From contig NZ_LT907982.1 of the NCBI RefSeq assembly GCF_900230215.1, positions 3,334,001 through 3,398,000 on the forward strand: 64,000 nt of DNA, read 5' to 3'. The stretch comes from Jatrophihabitans sp. GAS493. GTDB taxonomy: Bacteria; Actinomycetota; Actinomycetes; Mycobacteriales; Jatrophihabitantaceae. Of this stretch, positions 19,200 to 27,226 are shown one piece after another. Numbering within the stretch: the first letter of the stretch is position 1; each line of letters starts with the position of its first letter. Made by a program: the position numbers and the translations under genes. Under the pieces are notes generated by a model. That model did no database searches, had not been told where the DNA came from, and saw only the letters and a program-made list of their open reading frames with translations.

Positions 19200-19317
19200 C
19201 TGATCGCCCTCCCGCTAACACTCGCAGTAACACTCGAAATCGGACTCGTCCCACCACGCATGGCGGCGGCCGCCCGTTGACCGCTGCATAGTCTGCACCA
19301 CAGCCCTACGACGCGGT

Positions 19318-19788
19318 TCACTGCGTCGGATCGAGCGGCTGCGCCGGCTTCGCCGCGAACTCCGGAGGTGCCCAGACTACGGCGGTCGCGCCGGAAATCT
19401 TCATCACCTGCACCGTCTGACCGGCCTCGATCACCTGGGCCTCGTCGAAGGCGCGGGCCGTCCACTCGCCGCCGTTCAGCCGGACCAGCCCACTCTCTGC
19501 GCTCACTCGGGTCAGCACGACGGCGTTCTTCCCGATCAGCAGATCGACTCCGGTGGGCTGACCGCCGCGCTGCAGATGCCGTTTGGCGATCGGGCGCACC
19601 AGGAAGAGCATCGAACCGCCGACGGCAAACGCGACCACGAACTGCACGGCGACCGGCAGTCCGACGAGGGCGCAGATCGATCCGGCGAGGGCGCCGGCCG
19701 CGCACATGGCGAGAACCAGATCCATCGACATCGTCTCGGCCGTGGCCAGCACGGCCGCCACGATCAACCACACCAACCAAGCGGGCAT
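19318..19788 (-). CDS. NfeD-family membrane protein
   Basis: 156 residues with three to four transmembrane helices in the first 70, then a soluble OB-fold (LLIGKNAVVLTRVSAESGLVRLNGGEWTARA, about 85-115, and AGQTVQVMKISGATAVV). It is the short NfeD form without a serine-protease domain. NfeD proteins bind SPFH scaffolds, and the SPFH gene follows 118 bp downstream on the same strand. A CACTAT hexamer ends 7 nt before the ATG with no Shine-Dalgarno, so the message is probably leaderless. Confidence 0.92.
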   Translation of the reverse strand: MPAWLVWLIVAAVLATAETMSMDLVLAMCAAGALAGSICALVGLPVAVQFVVAFAVGGSMLFLVRPIAKRHLQRGGQPTGVDLLIGKNAVVLTRVSAESGLVRLNGGEWTARAFDEAQVIEAGQTVQVMKISGATAVVWAPPEFAAKPAQPLDPTQ

Positions 19789-19813
19789 GTTCCCAATAGT
19801 GGCACAACACCGG

Positions 19814-20647
19814 CTAGCCGGTGACGAAGTCGATCAACTCCTCGACGGCCCTCAGCAACGGCACCTCGACATCGACGTAGCTGTTGACGCCGCCGAGCAC
19901 CTTCCGCCACATTTCGCGGGGGTTGCTCTCACCCAGAGCGGCGCAGATACCGTCCTTCCAGTTCACCCCGCGAGGGACCGTCGGCCAGCTCTGAATACCC
20001 AGCGCCGACGGCTTCACCGCCTGCCACACGTCGACGTAAGGGTGACCGGTCACCAGCACGTAGGGGTTGGTCACGCCGGCGACGATGCGGCTCTCCTTGC
20101 TGTTCGGCACTAGATGATCGACCAGGACACCGACCCGGCGCCCGGGGCCCGGGGCGAACGTCGCTACCTCAGCGACCAGATCGTCGATGCCACCCAGTGG
20201 TTCGACCACAATGCCCTCGATACGCAGGTCGTCGCCCCAGATGCGCTCGACCAGGGCTGCGTCGTGAACCCCCTCCACCCAGATCCGGCTGGCCTTGGCC
20301 ACCTGCGCCCGCACCCCGGCGACGGCGATCGAACCGGAGGCGGTCCGGGACCGCACAGCACCGGATGCCGGCTTCGGCGTCACCGGTTTGACGAGGGTCA
20401 CCAGGACTCCGTCGATCATGAATGCGGCTGGAAGCATGGCGAAGACCCGGCGCTTGCCACTTCGGTCCTCCAGGGTGACGGTGGTGCGCTGCTCACCGGC
20501 GTCGATGGCATTGCCGTGGGCGACCACCGCGCCGCAGAAGGCGCCGTCGGCCGTCTCGACGACGAGGTCGAGGTCGGCTGCAACTTCGGCCACCTTCGGG
20601 CGCCGACGGGAAGGCTCGGCGAGGACGTCGTCTGGGTATCTGGACAT
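19814..20647 (-). CDS. DUF3097 family protein
   Basis: 277 residues, an actinobacteria-specific family of unknown function. Recognisable stretches are a beta-rich amino-terminal part (LDLVVETADGAFCGAVVAHG, TVTLEDRSGKRRVFAM), then RIWVEGVHDAALVERIWGDDLR and RRVGVLVDHLVPNSKESRI, GHPYVDVWQAVKP. The central section WVEGVHDAALVERIWGDDL resembles a Toprim-like fold, which would suggest a nucleic-acid role; that is only an inference. The ATG is preceded 6 nt upstream by TAGGGT, and a perfect 7-bp dyad lies immediately upstream of that. Confidence 0.9.
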   Translation of the reverse strand: MSRYPDDVLAEPSRRRPKVAEVAADLDLVVETADGAFCGAVVAHGNAIDAGEQRTTVTLEDRSGKRRVFAMLPAAFMIDGVLVTLVKPVTPKPASGAVRSRTASGSIAVAGVRAQVAKASRIWVEGVHDAALVERIWGDDLRIEGIVVEPLGGIDDLVAEVATFAPGPGRRVGVLVDHLVPNSKESRIVAGVTNPYVLVTGHPYVDVWQAVKPSALGIQSWPTVPRGVNWKDGICAALGESNPREMWRKVLGGVNSYVDVEVPLLRAVEELIDFVTG

Positions 20648-20653
20648 CGTTCG

Positions 20654-20659
20654 ACCCTA
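20654..20659 (-). promoter_or_regulatory. -10 hexamer TAGGGT for the DUF3097 gene
   Basis: TAGGGT (minus strand) ends 6 nt before the ATG at 20647, indicating a leaderless start. The dyad at 20661-20687 begins 1 bp upstream. Confidence 0.45.
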
Positions 20660-20660
20660 T

Positions 20661-20687
20661 TTGGCGCGGCGTCGATATCGGCGCCAA
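20661..20687. promoter_or_regulatory. Perfect dyad TTGGCGC-N13-GCGCCAA, candidate operator
   Basis: Seven-base arms are exactly complementary around a GATATC centre. The element fills the -10/-35 spacer region of the DUF3097 promoter and lies 45 bp from the -10 of the divergent promoter, which is where a repressor would bind. The regulator is unknown. Confidence 0.45.
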
Positions 20688-20732
20688 TCCGGTCGACGTT
20701 TCGTTCGTTTCGCAGACTTCTCGCCAGCCGCC

Positions 20733-20774
20733 TACCCTGTTGAGATGCGCGCTATCGATCGGACCCGGCGGTGA
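20733..20774 (+). promoter_or_regulatory. Leaderless nine-codon upstream ORF coupled to the 20771 gene
   Basis: TACCCT (20733-20738) ends 6 nt before an ATG at 20745, which opens the nine-codon ORF MRAIDRTRR. Its TGA (20772-20774) overlaps the GTG start (20771-20773) of the next gene as GTGA. No ribosome-binding site precedes that GTG, so termination-reinitiation from the short ORF could be its route of translation. Confidence 0.5.
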
Positions 20775-21589
20775 GCCTCCCCGCGAGTGGGCTGCTCTGC
20801 GCCTGGGCCGCCTCGTGGCTGCACGGCGAGAGCGCGGCCGACGAGGTGCTGCGGGCCAGTCTCGGCGGGCACCTGCGCCAACTCGTGCAGCCCTCCGCGC
20901 CGCAGTCCGCGGGTGCCTTCACCGCCGAGGATCTGCTGCCCGGCACCGAAGAGGCGCATACCCGCTTCGCCACCGTGACCCCGACATCGATGGTCGACGT
21001 GCTCAGTGCCTGGCGTCGCAGTGGGGCTTCGGTGCGCTGTGTCTTTCCCGTCCCCGGTGACGTGCGCGGGCTGCCCGGGCCGGCCGCTTTCCGCGACGCG
21101 GCACTGCGCGCCGGTGAGGCCGTCTGGTGTGCTGATCTAGGTCTGGTTCCAGAACTCGAGGAGACCTCGAGCAGCAGCGGAGCGACGCTGGTCTGGCGCT
21201 CCTACCCCCTCGCCTCAGCCCCGATCGACCCCGTCCCGATCGCGGATGCCGCGTACGCACTCACCGAAGCGATCCGGGAGACCGCCTCGACCCTCGCCGC
21301 CGCCCAGGTGGCGAGCCGGAGCGCGCGCACCGACGCCGCACTGCGCAGTTGGCGCGGTGGCCAGACTGAACTAGATCTTCCTCCGTCCTTCCCGCCGCGT
21401 GCGGTCTCGCTCGTCGCCCAGGCGGAGCGGCTGCACCAACTACTGCAGATCGTTGCTCTGGATCCGGTCGGCGGGGGTGTCGACACCCCCGCGATACAGC
21501 TGCGTGAGCAGGCCCTGCAGCCCCTCGTCGAGGCAGTCCGCCGGGCTCGGGTCGCGGGGTACAACGCGCTCACCGAACGGGACTCCTAG
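20771..21589 (+). CDS. Conserved actinobacterial hypothetical protein (Rv1486c position)
   Basis: 272 residues, function unknown. The amino-terminal half has alternating helices and strands (LLCAWAASWLHGESAADEVL, SMVDVLSAWRRSGASVRCVFPVPGDVRGLPGP), and the carboxy-terminal half is largely helical, from ALTEAIRETASTLAAAQVA to LQPLVEAVRRARVAGYNAL. No signal peptide, transmembrane helix or catalytic motif is visible. By position and orientation, antisense to the adjacent ferrochelatase operon, it matches the unknown gene Rv1486c between hemZ and nfeD in M. tuberculosis. The GTG start overlaps the stop of a nine-codon upstream ORF. It ends 5 bp before the convergent ferrochelatase stop. Confidence 0.78.
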   Translation: MSLPASGLLCAWAASWLHGESAADEVLRASLGGHLRQLVQPSAPQSAGAFTAEDLLPGTEEAHTRFATVTPTSMVDVLSAWRRSGASVRCVFPVPGDVRGLPGPAAFRDAALRAGEAVWCADLGLVPELEETSSSSGATLVWRSYPLASAPIDPVPIADAAYALTEAIRETASTLAAAQVASRSARTDAALRSWRGGQTELDLPPSFPPRAVSLVAQAERLHQLLQIVALDPVGGGVDTPAIQLREQALQPLVEAVRRARVAGYNALTERDS

Positions 21590-21594
21590 CCGAC

Positions 21595-22689
21595 CTAACC
21601 GCGGGTTACTTCGGTCGGCCGCGCGCTAGTCGTCGGGCGTCCGACTCGCGCCGGAGCGGGGCAGCAGAACGCCGGGCACTCCAACCCGCAGATGCCGAGC
21701 GACCCGAGATGCGGCCGCGCCGCGTCGGCGAGAGTTCCCTGCGCGTCGGCCGTCCGCTGCTCCAGCACCAGGTCGCAGACCATCGCGACGAAGGCCGGAT
21801 GAGTTCCGGCGCAGGCCGCCCGGGCGAACTGCAGGCCCAGCTCTCCGGCCGTCTGGGCGGCTTCGTTGTCCAGATCCCAAGCCACTTCCAGGTGGTCGGA
21901 GACGAAGCCGGTCGGGCTGACCACCACCGCCTTCTCCCCCGACTCGGCGAGCCGTCGCAGATGGTCGTTGATGTCCGGTTCGAGCCACGGGACCTGAGGC
22001 GGCCCGGAGCGCGACTGCCAGACCAGGTCGAAAGCGGCGCCCGCACCCCGAATCTCCTCGGCGACCAGGCGAGCCGTCTCGCGTTGCTGGGACAGATAGA
22101 GGCCGCCGTTGGGGCCGGCCGATTCGTTCATCGACACCGGAATGGAGTGCGCGGTGAAGACCAGGCGGGCCGAGTCGGCGACGGCACCCGGCAGGGTGGC
22201 CAGCGCTGCCCGTACCCCGGCGGCGTTTGCCTCGATGAAACCGGGATGGTCGAAGTAGTGACGCAGCTTCACCAGCTCCGGGGCGCCGGGCGTCGCGGCC
22301 ACGGCGTCGCCAAGGTTCTCCCGGTACTGCCGACAGGCTGAGTAGGAGCCCGTGGCACTGGTGGCGAAGACCAACGCCCGTCTGATCCCGTCACCGGCCA
22401 TCTCGGCCACCGCGTCATTCAGGTACGGCGCCCAGTTGCGATTTCCCCAGTAGATCGGAAGTTCGATGCCCCGCTCGTCGAATGCGTCGCGGAGCGCGTC
22501 AATGAGGGCGCGGTTCTGGCCGTTGATGGGCGACACGCCGCCGAAGTGCGCGTAGTGGGCGCCGACCTCGACCAGACGCTCATCGGGGATGCCGCGGCCC
22601 CGGGTGACATTGCGCAGGAAGGGCAGAACGTCGTCTGGACCCTCCGGGCCGCCGAAGGAGAGCAGCAGCAGCGCATCGAACTGCGTCAC
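21595..22689 (-). CDS. hemH: Ferrochelatase (coproporphyrin-type, iron-sulfur form)
   Basis: 364 residues. It inserts Fe(II) into the porphyrin ring; actinobacteria use the coproporphyrin-dependent route (CpfC). The signatures [18 protein letters not shown], the active-site region [10 protein letters not shown] and [18 protein letters not shown] are present. The carboxy-terminal cysteines in [12 protein letters not shown] together with an internal Cys (SACRQYREN) match the [2Fe-2S] cluster known in the M. tuberculosis enzyme. The GTG start directly abuts the TAG of the enoyl reductase gene, so the pair is one operon, as in Rv1484-Rv1485. Confidence 0.95.
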   Translation of the reverse strand: MTQFDALLLLSFGGPEGPDDVLPFLRNVTRGRGIPDERLVEVGAHYAHFGGVSPINGQNRALIDALRDAFDERGIELPIYWGNRNWAPYLNDAVAEMAGDGIRRALVFATSATGSYSACRQYRENLGDAVAATPGAPELVKLRHYFDHPGFIEANAAGVRAALATLPGAVADSARLVFTAHSIPVSMNESAGPNGGLYLSQQRETARLVAEEIRGAGAAFDLVWQSRSGPPQVPWLEPDINDHLRRLAESGEKAVVVSPTGFVSDHLEVAWDLDNEAAQTAGELGLQFARAACAGTHPAFVAMVCDLVLEQRTADAQGTLADAARPHLGSLGICGLECPAFCCPAPARVGRPTTSARPTEVTRG

Positions 22690-23454
22690 CTACACCCCCA
22701 TCGCGTGGAACCCACCGTCGACGTGGACGATCTCGCCGGTGGTCGAGGGCAACCAGTCGGACAACATGGCCACCGCAGTGCGGGCAACGGGTTCGGCGTT
22801 GGTGTTGTCCCAACCGAGCGGTGCCCGGCCGTTCCACGCGTCCTCGAACTGGCTGAATCCCGGGATGCTCTTGGCCGCCATGGTGCGAATCGGGCCGGCG
22901 GCGATGAGGTTCACCCGAATCTTGCGCGGGCCGAGTTCGCGGGCCAGGTAGCGCGACGCCGACTCCAACCCAGCCTTGGCCACACCCATCCAGTCGTAGG
23001 CCGGCCACGCGACGGTGGCGTCGAAGGTGAGACCGAGCAGCGATGAACCCTCACTCATCAGCGGCAGCGCGGCGACGGCCAGCGACTTCAGTGAGTAGGT
23101 CGAGACCTGAACCGCCGTGGCGACGTCCTCCCACGGTGCCTCCAGGAAGCCCCCGCCGAGGCAGCTCGCCGGGGCGAAGCCGATGGAGTGCAGCACTCCG
23201 TCCAGGCCGTCGACGTGCTCACGTACCCCGTCGGCCAGGGCGGCCAGCTGCTCGGGATCGGCGACATCCAACTCCACGACCGGGGCCGGCTTCGGCAGCT
23301 TCGCGGCCACCCGCCGGACCAGGGACAGACGCCCGAACCCGGTGAGCACGACCTCCGCTCCCTGCTCCTGGGCCAGTCGGGCGACCGCGAACGCGATGGA
23401 CGATTCCGTGATGACGCCGGTGACCAGGAGCCGCTTACCGTCAAGAATTCCCAT
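22690..23454 (-). CDS. fabI: Enoyl-ACP reductase, InhA/FabI family with a short substrate loop
   Basis: 254 residues. It reduces trans-2-enoyl-ACP with NADH in fatty-acid elongation (FAS-II). The cofactor site GILDGKRLLVTGVITESSIA and HSIGF, the catalytic Tyr/Lys in AYDWMGVAKAG and the AGPIRT region are InhA-like. Between AGPIRT and RAPLGW there are 18 residues, about ten fewer than I recall for M. tuberculosis InhA, so the substrate-binding loop that favours long chains is shortened. GGAG lies 7 nt before the ATG. Operon order fabG-fabI-ferrochelatase equals Rv1483-Rv1485, with 42 bp between fabG and fabI. Confidence 0.93.
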   Translation of the reverse strand: MGILDGKRLLVTGVITESSIAFAVARLAQEQGAEVVLTGFGRLSLVRRVAAKLPKPAPVVELDVADPEQLAALADGVREHVDGLDGVLHSIGFAPASCLGGGFLEAPWEDVATAVQVSTYSLKSLAVAALPLMSEGSSLLGLTFDATVAWPAYDWMGVAKAGLESASRYLARELGPRKIRVNLIAAGPIRTMAAKSIPGFSQFEDAWNGRAPLGWDNTNAEPVARTAVAMLSDWLPSTTGEIVHVDGGFHAMGV

Positions 23455-23496
23455 ATAAATGCTCCATTTCGGTGTGTGTTGCGACCGGCCTGCCGG

Positions 23497-24210
23497 TTAG
23501 TGACCCATGCCGAGGCCACCGTCAACCGGCAGCACGGCTCCGCTGATGTAGGCCGCGGCCGGACTGGCCAGGAACACGGCGGTGGCGGCAACCTCCTCGA
23601 CGCTGCCGTAGCGGCGCAGCGGCACATTGGCGATGATTTCGCTGCGCCGCGCGTCGCTGAGTTCGGCCGTCATATCGGTGTCGATGAATCCGGGCGCGAT
23701 GACGTTGGCGGTGATGTTGCGCGAGCCGAGCTCTCGGGCGACCGAGCGGGCCAGGCCGACGAGACCGGCTTTGGAGGCGGCGTAGTTCACCTGCCCGGCC
23801 GAGCCGAGGAGGCCGACCACCGAGCTGATGAAGATCATCCGGCCCGCTTTGGCCTTGAGCATTCCGGGGGTGGCCCGCTTGGCCACCCGGTAGGCGCCGG
23901 TGAGGTTGGTGTCGAGGACGGAGGAGAAGGACTCCTCGGTCATGCGCATGAGCAGCGTGTCATCGGTGATGCCCGCATTGGCGACCAGCACCTGTACCGG
24001 GCCGAACTTCGCTTCGACCTCACCAAAGGCACGATCGACCGATTCGGCATCGGTGACGTCGCAGGCCACGGCGAAGAGGCCGTCCGGGGCCTCGCCGCTG
24101 CGGCTCGTCACCGCGACGTCGTCGCCCGTCTCCTGAAACGCCCTGGCGATGGCCAGGCCGATGCCCCGATTTCCGCCGGTAACCAGCACACGTTGACCCA
24201 CCCCGATCAC
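23497..24210 (-). CDS. fabG: 3-oxoacyl-ACP reductase (MabA/FabG1-like)
   Basis: 237 residues, a classical short-chain dehydrogenase. The NADPH motif is VLVTGGNRGIGLAIA, followed by VANAG, the Ser-Tyr-Lys site in SSVVGLLGSAGQVNYAASKA, and the ending ISGAVLPVDGGLGMGH, which is nearly the same as mycobacterial FabG1 (MabA). It reduces 3-ketoacyl-ACP in FAS-II, upstream of the enoyl reductase encoded next. The GTG start at 24210 is the first in frame; a second in-frame GTG lies three codons later. Divergent from the quinone-oxidoreductase gene over 93 bp. Confidence 0.94.
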   Translation of the reverse strand: MIGVGQRVLVTGGNRGIGLAIARAFQETGDDVAVTSRSGEAPDGLFAVACDVTDAESVDRAFGEVEAKFGPVQVLVANAGITDDTLLMRMTEESFSSVLDTNLTGAYRVAKRATPGMLKAKAGRMIFISSVVGLLGSAGQVNYAASKAGLVGLARSVARELGSRNITANVIAPGFIDTDMTAELSDARRSEIIANVPLRRYGSVEEVAATAVFLASPAAAYISGAVLPVDGGLGMGH

Positions 24211-24303
24211 GGTAGTCGATACAGGCGGTGACGAGACGCACCGGATGTTTCCGGCCGGTAGCTTCTTTCCGAACCTTGAACGGCACCTGTAGCTTCGGTA
24301 ACT

Positions 24304-25257
24304 ATGCGAGGAATCGAGTTAACGGAATTCGGCGGACCCGAGACCCTGAAGGTGAGCGAGCTGCCGGACCCGGTGCCGGGCCCCGGTGATCAGGTCCTCG
24401 ACGTCCTGGCCGCCGGCGTCAACTACGCCGACACCCACCAGACCGAGGACTCCTACCTCGCGAAGCAGTCGCTCCCGCTCATCCCGGGCAGTGAGGTGGT
24501 GGTACGCGCCCCGGACGGGTCGCGGCTGCTGGGCTTCGTCGCCGGCGGCGGGTATGCCCAACGAATTGCTGTCAATCCAGATCATCTCTTCAAGATTCCC
24601 GACGCGGTCAGCGACGCGGACGCCCTGACGACGCTGGTGCAGGGGGCGACGGCCTGGCATCTGCTGCGGACGAGCGCTCATCTGGCCGAGGGTGAGTCGG
24701 TGGTTGTTCACGCTGGGGCCGGGGGCGTCGGCACGATCGCCATTCAGCTGGCCAAACGATGGGGCGCTGGCCGGGTCATCGCGACCGCCTCCAGCGAGGT
24801 CAAGCGGGCGCTGGCCCGCGAGCTCGGCGCCGACGTGACCGTTGACGCGCACGCCAGTGATCTGACTGCGGCGCTGCGCGAAGCCAACGGCGGTCGCGGC
24901 GTGGACGTCGTCCTCGAGATGACCGGCGGCAAGGTCTTCGACGACAGCCTCAAGGCGCTCGCCCCGCTCGGCCGGCTGGTCGTCTTCGGAATGGCCGGAC
25001 GCACCCCGCCAACCGCGGTTGTGCCGGCGACGTTGATGGGGCGAAGCACCGCCGTGATCGGGTTCTGGCTGGTGCACATCGCCCAGCGCCCTGCCCTCAT
25101 GGCCGAGGCGGTGAACGGCCTTCTACAGCTGCTGGCCAACGGTGAACTGAGGGCGATCGTCGGCGGCACCTACTCGCTGGAGCAGGCGGCCGAGGCCCAC
25201 GGAGCGCTACTGGACCGCTCTTCGGTCGGCAAGCTCGTCATTGACCCTTGGCTTTAG
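24304..25257 (+). CDS. Quinone-oxidoreductase-like NADPH dehydrogenase (MDR family)
   Basis: 317 residues, zinc-free medium-chain dehydrogenase/reductase of the QOR type. The amino-terminal GroES-like domain contains LAAGVNYADTHQTEDSYL, and the Rossmann domain contains VVVHAGAGGVGTIAIQLAKRWGAG (split here as VVVHAGAGGVGTIA, IQLAKRWGAG). The substrate loop contains FGMAGRTPPTAVVPATLMG. No structural zinc cysteines are present. It reduces quinones or enones with NADPH; the natural substrate is unknown. It is an insertion relative to the mycobacterial fabG-VWA order. TAGCTT lies 8 nt before the ATG. Confidence 0.9.
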   Translation: MRGIELTEFGGPETLKVSELPDPVPGPGDQVLDVLAAGVNYADTHQTEDSYLAKQSLPLIPGSEVVVRAPDGSRLLGFVAGGGYAQRIAVNPDHLFKIPDAVSDADALTTLVQGATAWHLLRTSAHLAEGESVVVHAGAGGVGTIAIQLAKRWGAGRVIATASSEVKRALARELGADVTVDAHASDLTAALREANGGRGVDVVLEMTGGKVFDDSLKALAPLGRLVVFGMAGRTPPTAVVPATLMGRSTAVIGFWLVHIAQRPALMAEAVNGLLQLLANGELRAIVGGTYSLEQAAEAHGALLDRSSVGKLVIDPWL

Positions 25258-25295
25258 ACACCGCTAGCTGGGTCAGATGTTGGTCGGTGACCGGC

Positions 25296-26249
25296 TCAGG
25301 CGAGCCGCCCGCCCCACAGCAGTGACGCGGCGCTGGCCCCGAAGAGGAGTAGCAGGCCGAGCAGCATGAAGCGCCAGCTCACCACCTTGTGACTGGTGGT
25401 GTAGCCGATCTGCGAGCCGATGTTCTGGTACACCTGACGCAGCTCTTCAGCCGAGGCTGCGGTGTGGAAGGTGCCCCCGGTGTCGTCGGCGACGGCTTTG
25501 AGCGTCGCTTTGTCGGCGGGAACGGGGATCGTCTCGCCCTGCACGGTGACGGTGCCGGAGTCGGTGCCGAAGGCGATCGTCGACACCGCGACTCCGACGC
25601 TCTTGGCGGCCTGCGCGGCGTCGAGCGGGTCGCGCCCCTTGGTGTTGCTGCCATCGCTCATCAGGACGATGCGGGCCGGCGCCGGCTTGTCGTTCTTGGC
25701 CGTGCTGGACTTGCTGAAGACGGAGATCGCGTCCAGGCAGGTGTAGATCGCCTCACCGATTGCGGTCGAGTTCTCCAGTTGGAAGCTGTCGATCGCCACC
25801 TTCAGGCTGTCGCGGTCGGTGGTCGGCGACACCGCCACGCTGGCGTTGCCGGCGAACTTGACCAGGCCGACGTTGATCCGGCTCGGCAGCAGGTCGACGA
25901 ACGTTTTGGCGGCGGCCTTCGCGGCCTCGATGCGGTTCGGCAGCACATCGGTGGCCTGCATCGACTGCGACACATCGATCGCCAGCATCACGGTGGCTCG
26001 GTCACGCGGGACCCGAACCGACGCCGTCGGCTGCGCGAGGCCGATCGTGAGGATCGCCATCCCCAGCAAAAGTAAGCCGAAGGTCAGGTGGCGGCGCCAG
26101 CCCGGTCGTTTCGGAGCGACGCTGGCCAGCAGTGAGACATTGCTGAAGCGAGCGGCGTACTTCTTGCGGCGCAGCTGGATAGCCACATACGTGACCGCGG
26201 CGGCCGCGACGAGCAGCAGGAGCAGCAGCCAGGCTGGGGAGAGGAACAT
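25296..26249 (-). CDS. VWA-domain membrane protein (BatA-like), MoxR operon
   Basis: 317 residues. Two amino-terminal transmembrane helices (about 5-27 and 55-72), a von Willebrand A domain with a complete MIDAS (DVSQS about residue 92, then the Thr in NSTAIGEA and SDGSN), and a final transmembrane helix near residues 293-312. It is the third member of the MoxR-DUF58-VWA unit (Rv1479-Rv1481 equivalents), which is thought to act as a metal-dependent chaperone-like complex at the membrane. The ATG shares one base with the DUF58 stop (TGATG). Confidence 0.93.
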   Translation of the reverse strand: MFLSPAWLLLLLLVAAAAVTYVAIQLRRKKYAARFSNVSLLASVAPKRPGWRRHLTFGLLLLGMAILTIGLAQPTASVRVPRDRATVMLAIDVSQSMQATDVLPNRIEAAKAAAKTFVDLLPSRINVGLVKFAGNASVAVSPTTDRDSLKVAIDSFQLENSTAIGEAIYTCLDAISVFSKSSTAKNDKPAPARIVLMSDGSNTKGRDPLDAAQAAKSVGVAVSTIAFGTDSGTVTVQGETIPVPADKATLKAVADDTGGTFHTAASAEELRQVYQNIGSQIGYTTSHKVVSWRFMLLGLLLLFGASAASLLWGGRLA

Positions 26250-27226
26250 CAGCGAACTCCGGTATCGGCGAGTAGATGCCGGCGGGCCAGCACAAAACGA
26301 ACAATGTCATCGACCCAACTGCGGTCGGTCCGCAGCTGCAGATGGGCGGCGCCGACGTGGCGCAGCACGGTGGCGATCTGGGTGCGCTGCTGCTGCGCGG
26401 CCTCGGCGAAGCGGCGACGCACCTGAGCATCCGAGGTCTGCACCTCGAGCTGCTCACCGGTCTCGGTGTCCACGAACGTCACCATGCCGGCGGCCGGCAG
26501 CTCGAGCTCGCGGGGGTCGACGATCTCGATCGCCAGAAGTTGGTGGCGTCCGCTGAGCGCCCGCAGCGGGCGGGCCCACGACGACTGCGCGCCGTCGGGG
26601 AGTGAGGCGATCGCCGGGCCACCGGTGGCCGCGGTCGCGTCGAGAAAGTCGGAGAGGACGACGACCATGCCGCGCCGACGCGGCGGGCGCTGCAGCTGTT
26701 CGAGCATGCTGCCCAGGTCACCCCGGCTGCCTTCGCTGGCTCGCGGCATCCGGGCGATCGTGTGCACCAGGTTCCGGGCGTTCATCCGCCCCGGGAGGGC
26801 GGGGATCCGCAGCGTCGTCTCGCCGTTGCTGACGATCGCCCCCACCCGGTTGCCGTCACGGGCGGTGAGCTGGGTGATCGCGGTGAGCGCGGCCAGGACG
26901 AGTTCGCGCTTGTCACTGCGGGCTGTGCCGAAATCCAGGCTGGCCGACAGGTCGACCGCGAGCCAGGTCTCCAACTCCCGGTCGGCGATCGTCTGGCGTA
27001 CGTGGGCCACGCCCGTTCGCGCCGTGACCGGCCAGTCCATCCGGCGGACGTCGTCGCCGCTGAAGTAGAGGCGAGACTCCCCCGCCTCGGTACCCGAGCC
27101 CGGGACCAGCCCGAGATAATTTCCCTGCAGTAACCCATCGAGCTTGTTGCGGACGGTCAGCTCAAGCCGGCGCAGTAGTGCGTCGGCGGCCTCGTCCTCA
27201 GTGGCCGATCGTTCGGCATCGCTCAC
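26249..27226 (-). CDS. DUF58 protein, MoxR operon
   Basis: 325 residues with the DUF58 hallmark YFSGDDVRRMDWPVTARTG (about residues 54-72), followed by a degenerate VWA-like fold (TWLAVDLSASLDFG, MVVVLSDFLDA). No transmembrane helix is seen, so it is a cytosolic form. It works with the MoxR ATPase and the VWA protein encoded on either side; the target is unknown. The GTG start overlaps the MoxR stop by four bases (GTGA) and the stop overlaps the VWA start by one. Confidence 0.93.
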   Translation of the reverse strand: MSDAERSATEDEAADALLRRLELTVRNKLDGLLQGNYLGLVPGSGTEAGESRLYFSGDDVRRMDWPVTARTGVAHVRQTIADRELETWLAVDLSASLDFGTARSDKRELVLAALTAITQLTARDGNRVGAIVSNGETTLRIPALPGRMNARNLVHTIARMPRASEGSRGDLGSMLEQLQRPPRRRGMVVVLSDFLDATAATGGPAIASLPDGAQSSWARPLRALSGRHQLLAIEIVDPRELELPAAGMVTFVDTETGEQLEVQTSDAQVRRRFAEAAQQQRTQIATVLRHVGAAHLQLRTDRSWVDDIVRFVLARRHLLADTGVR

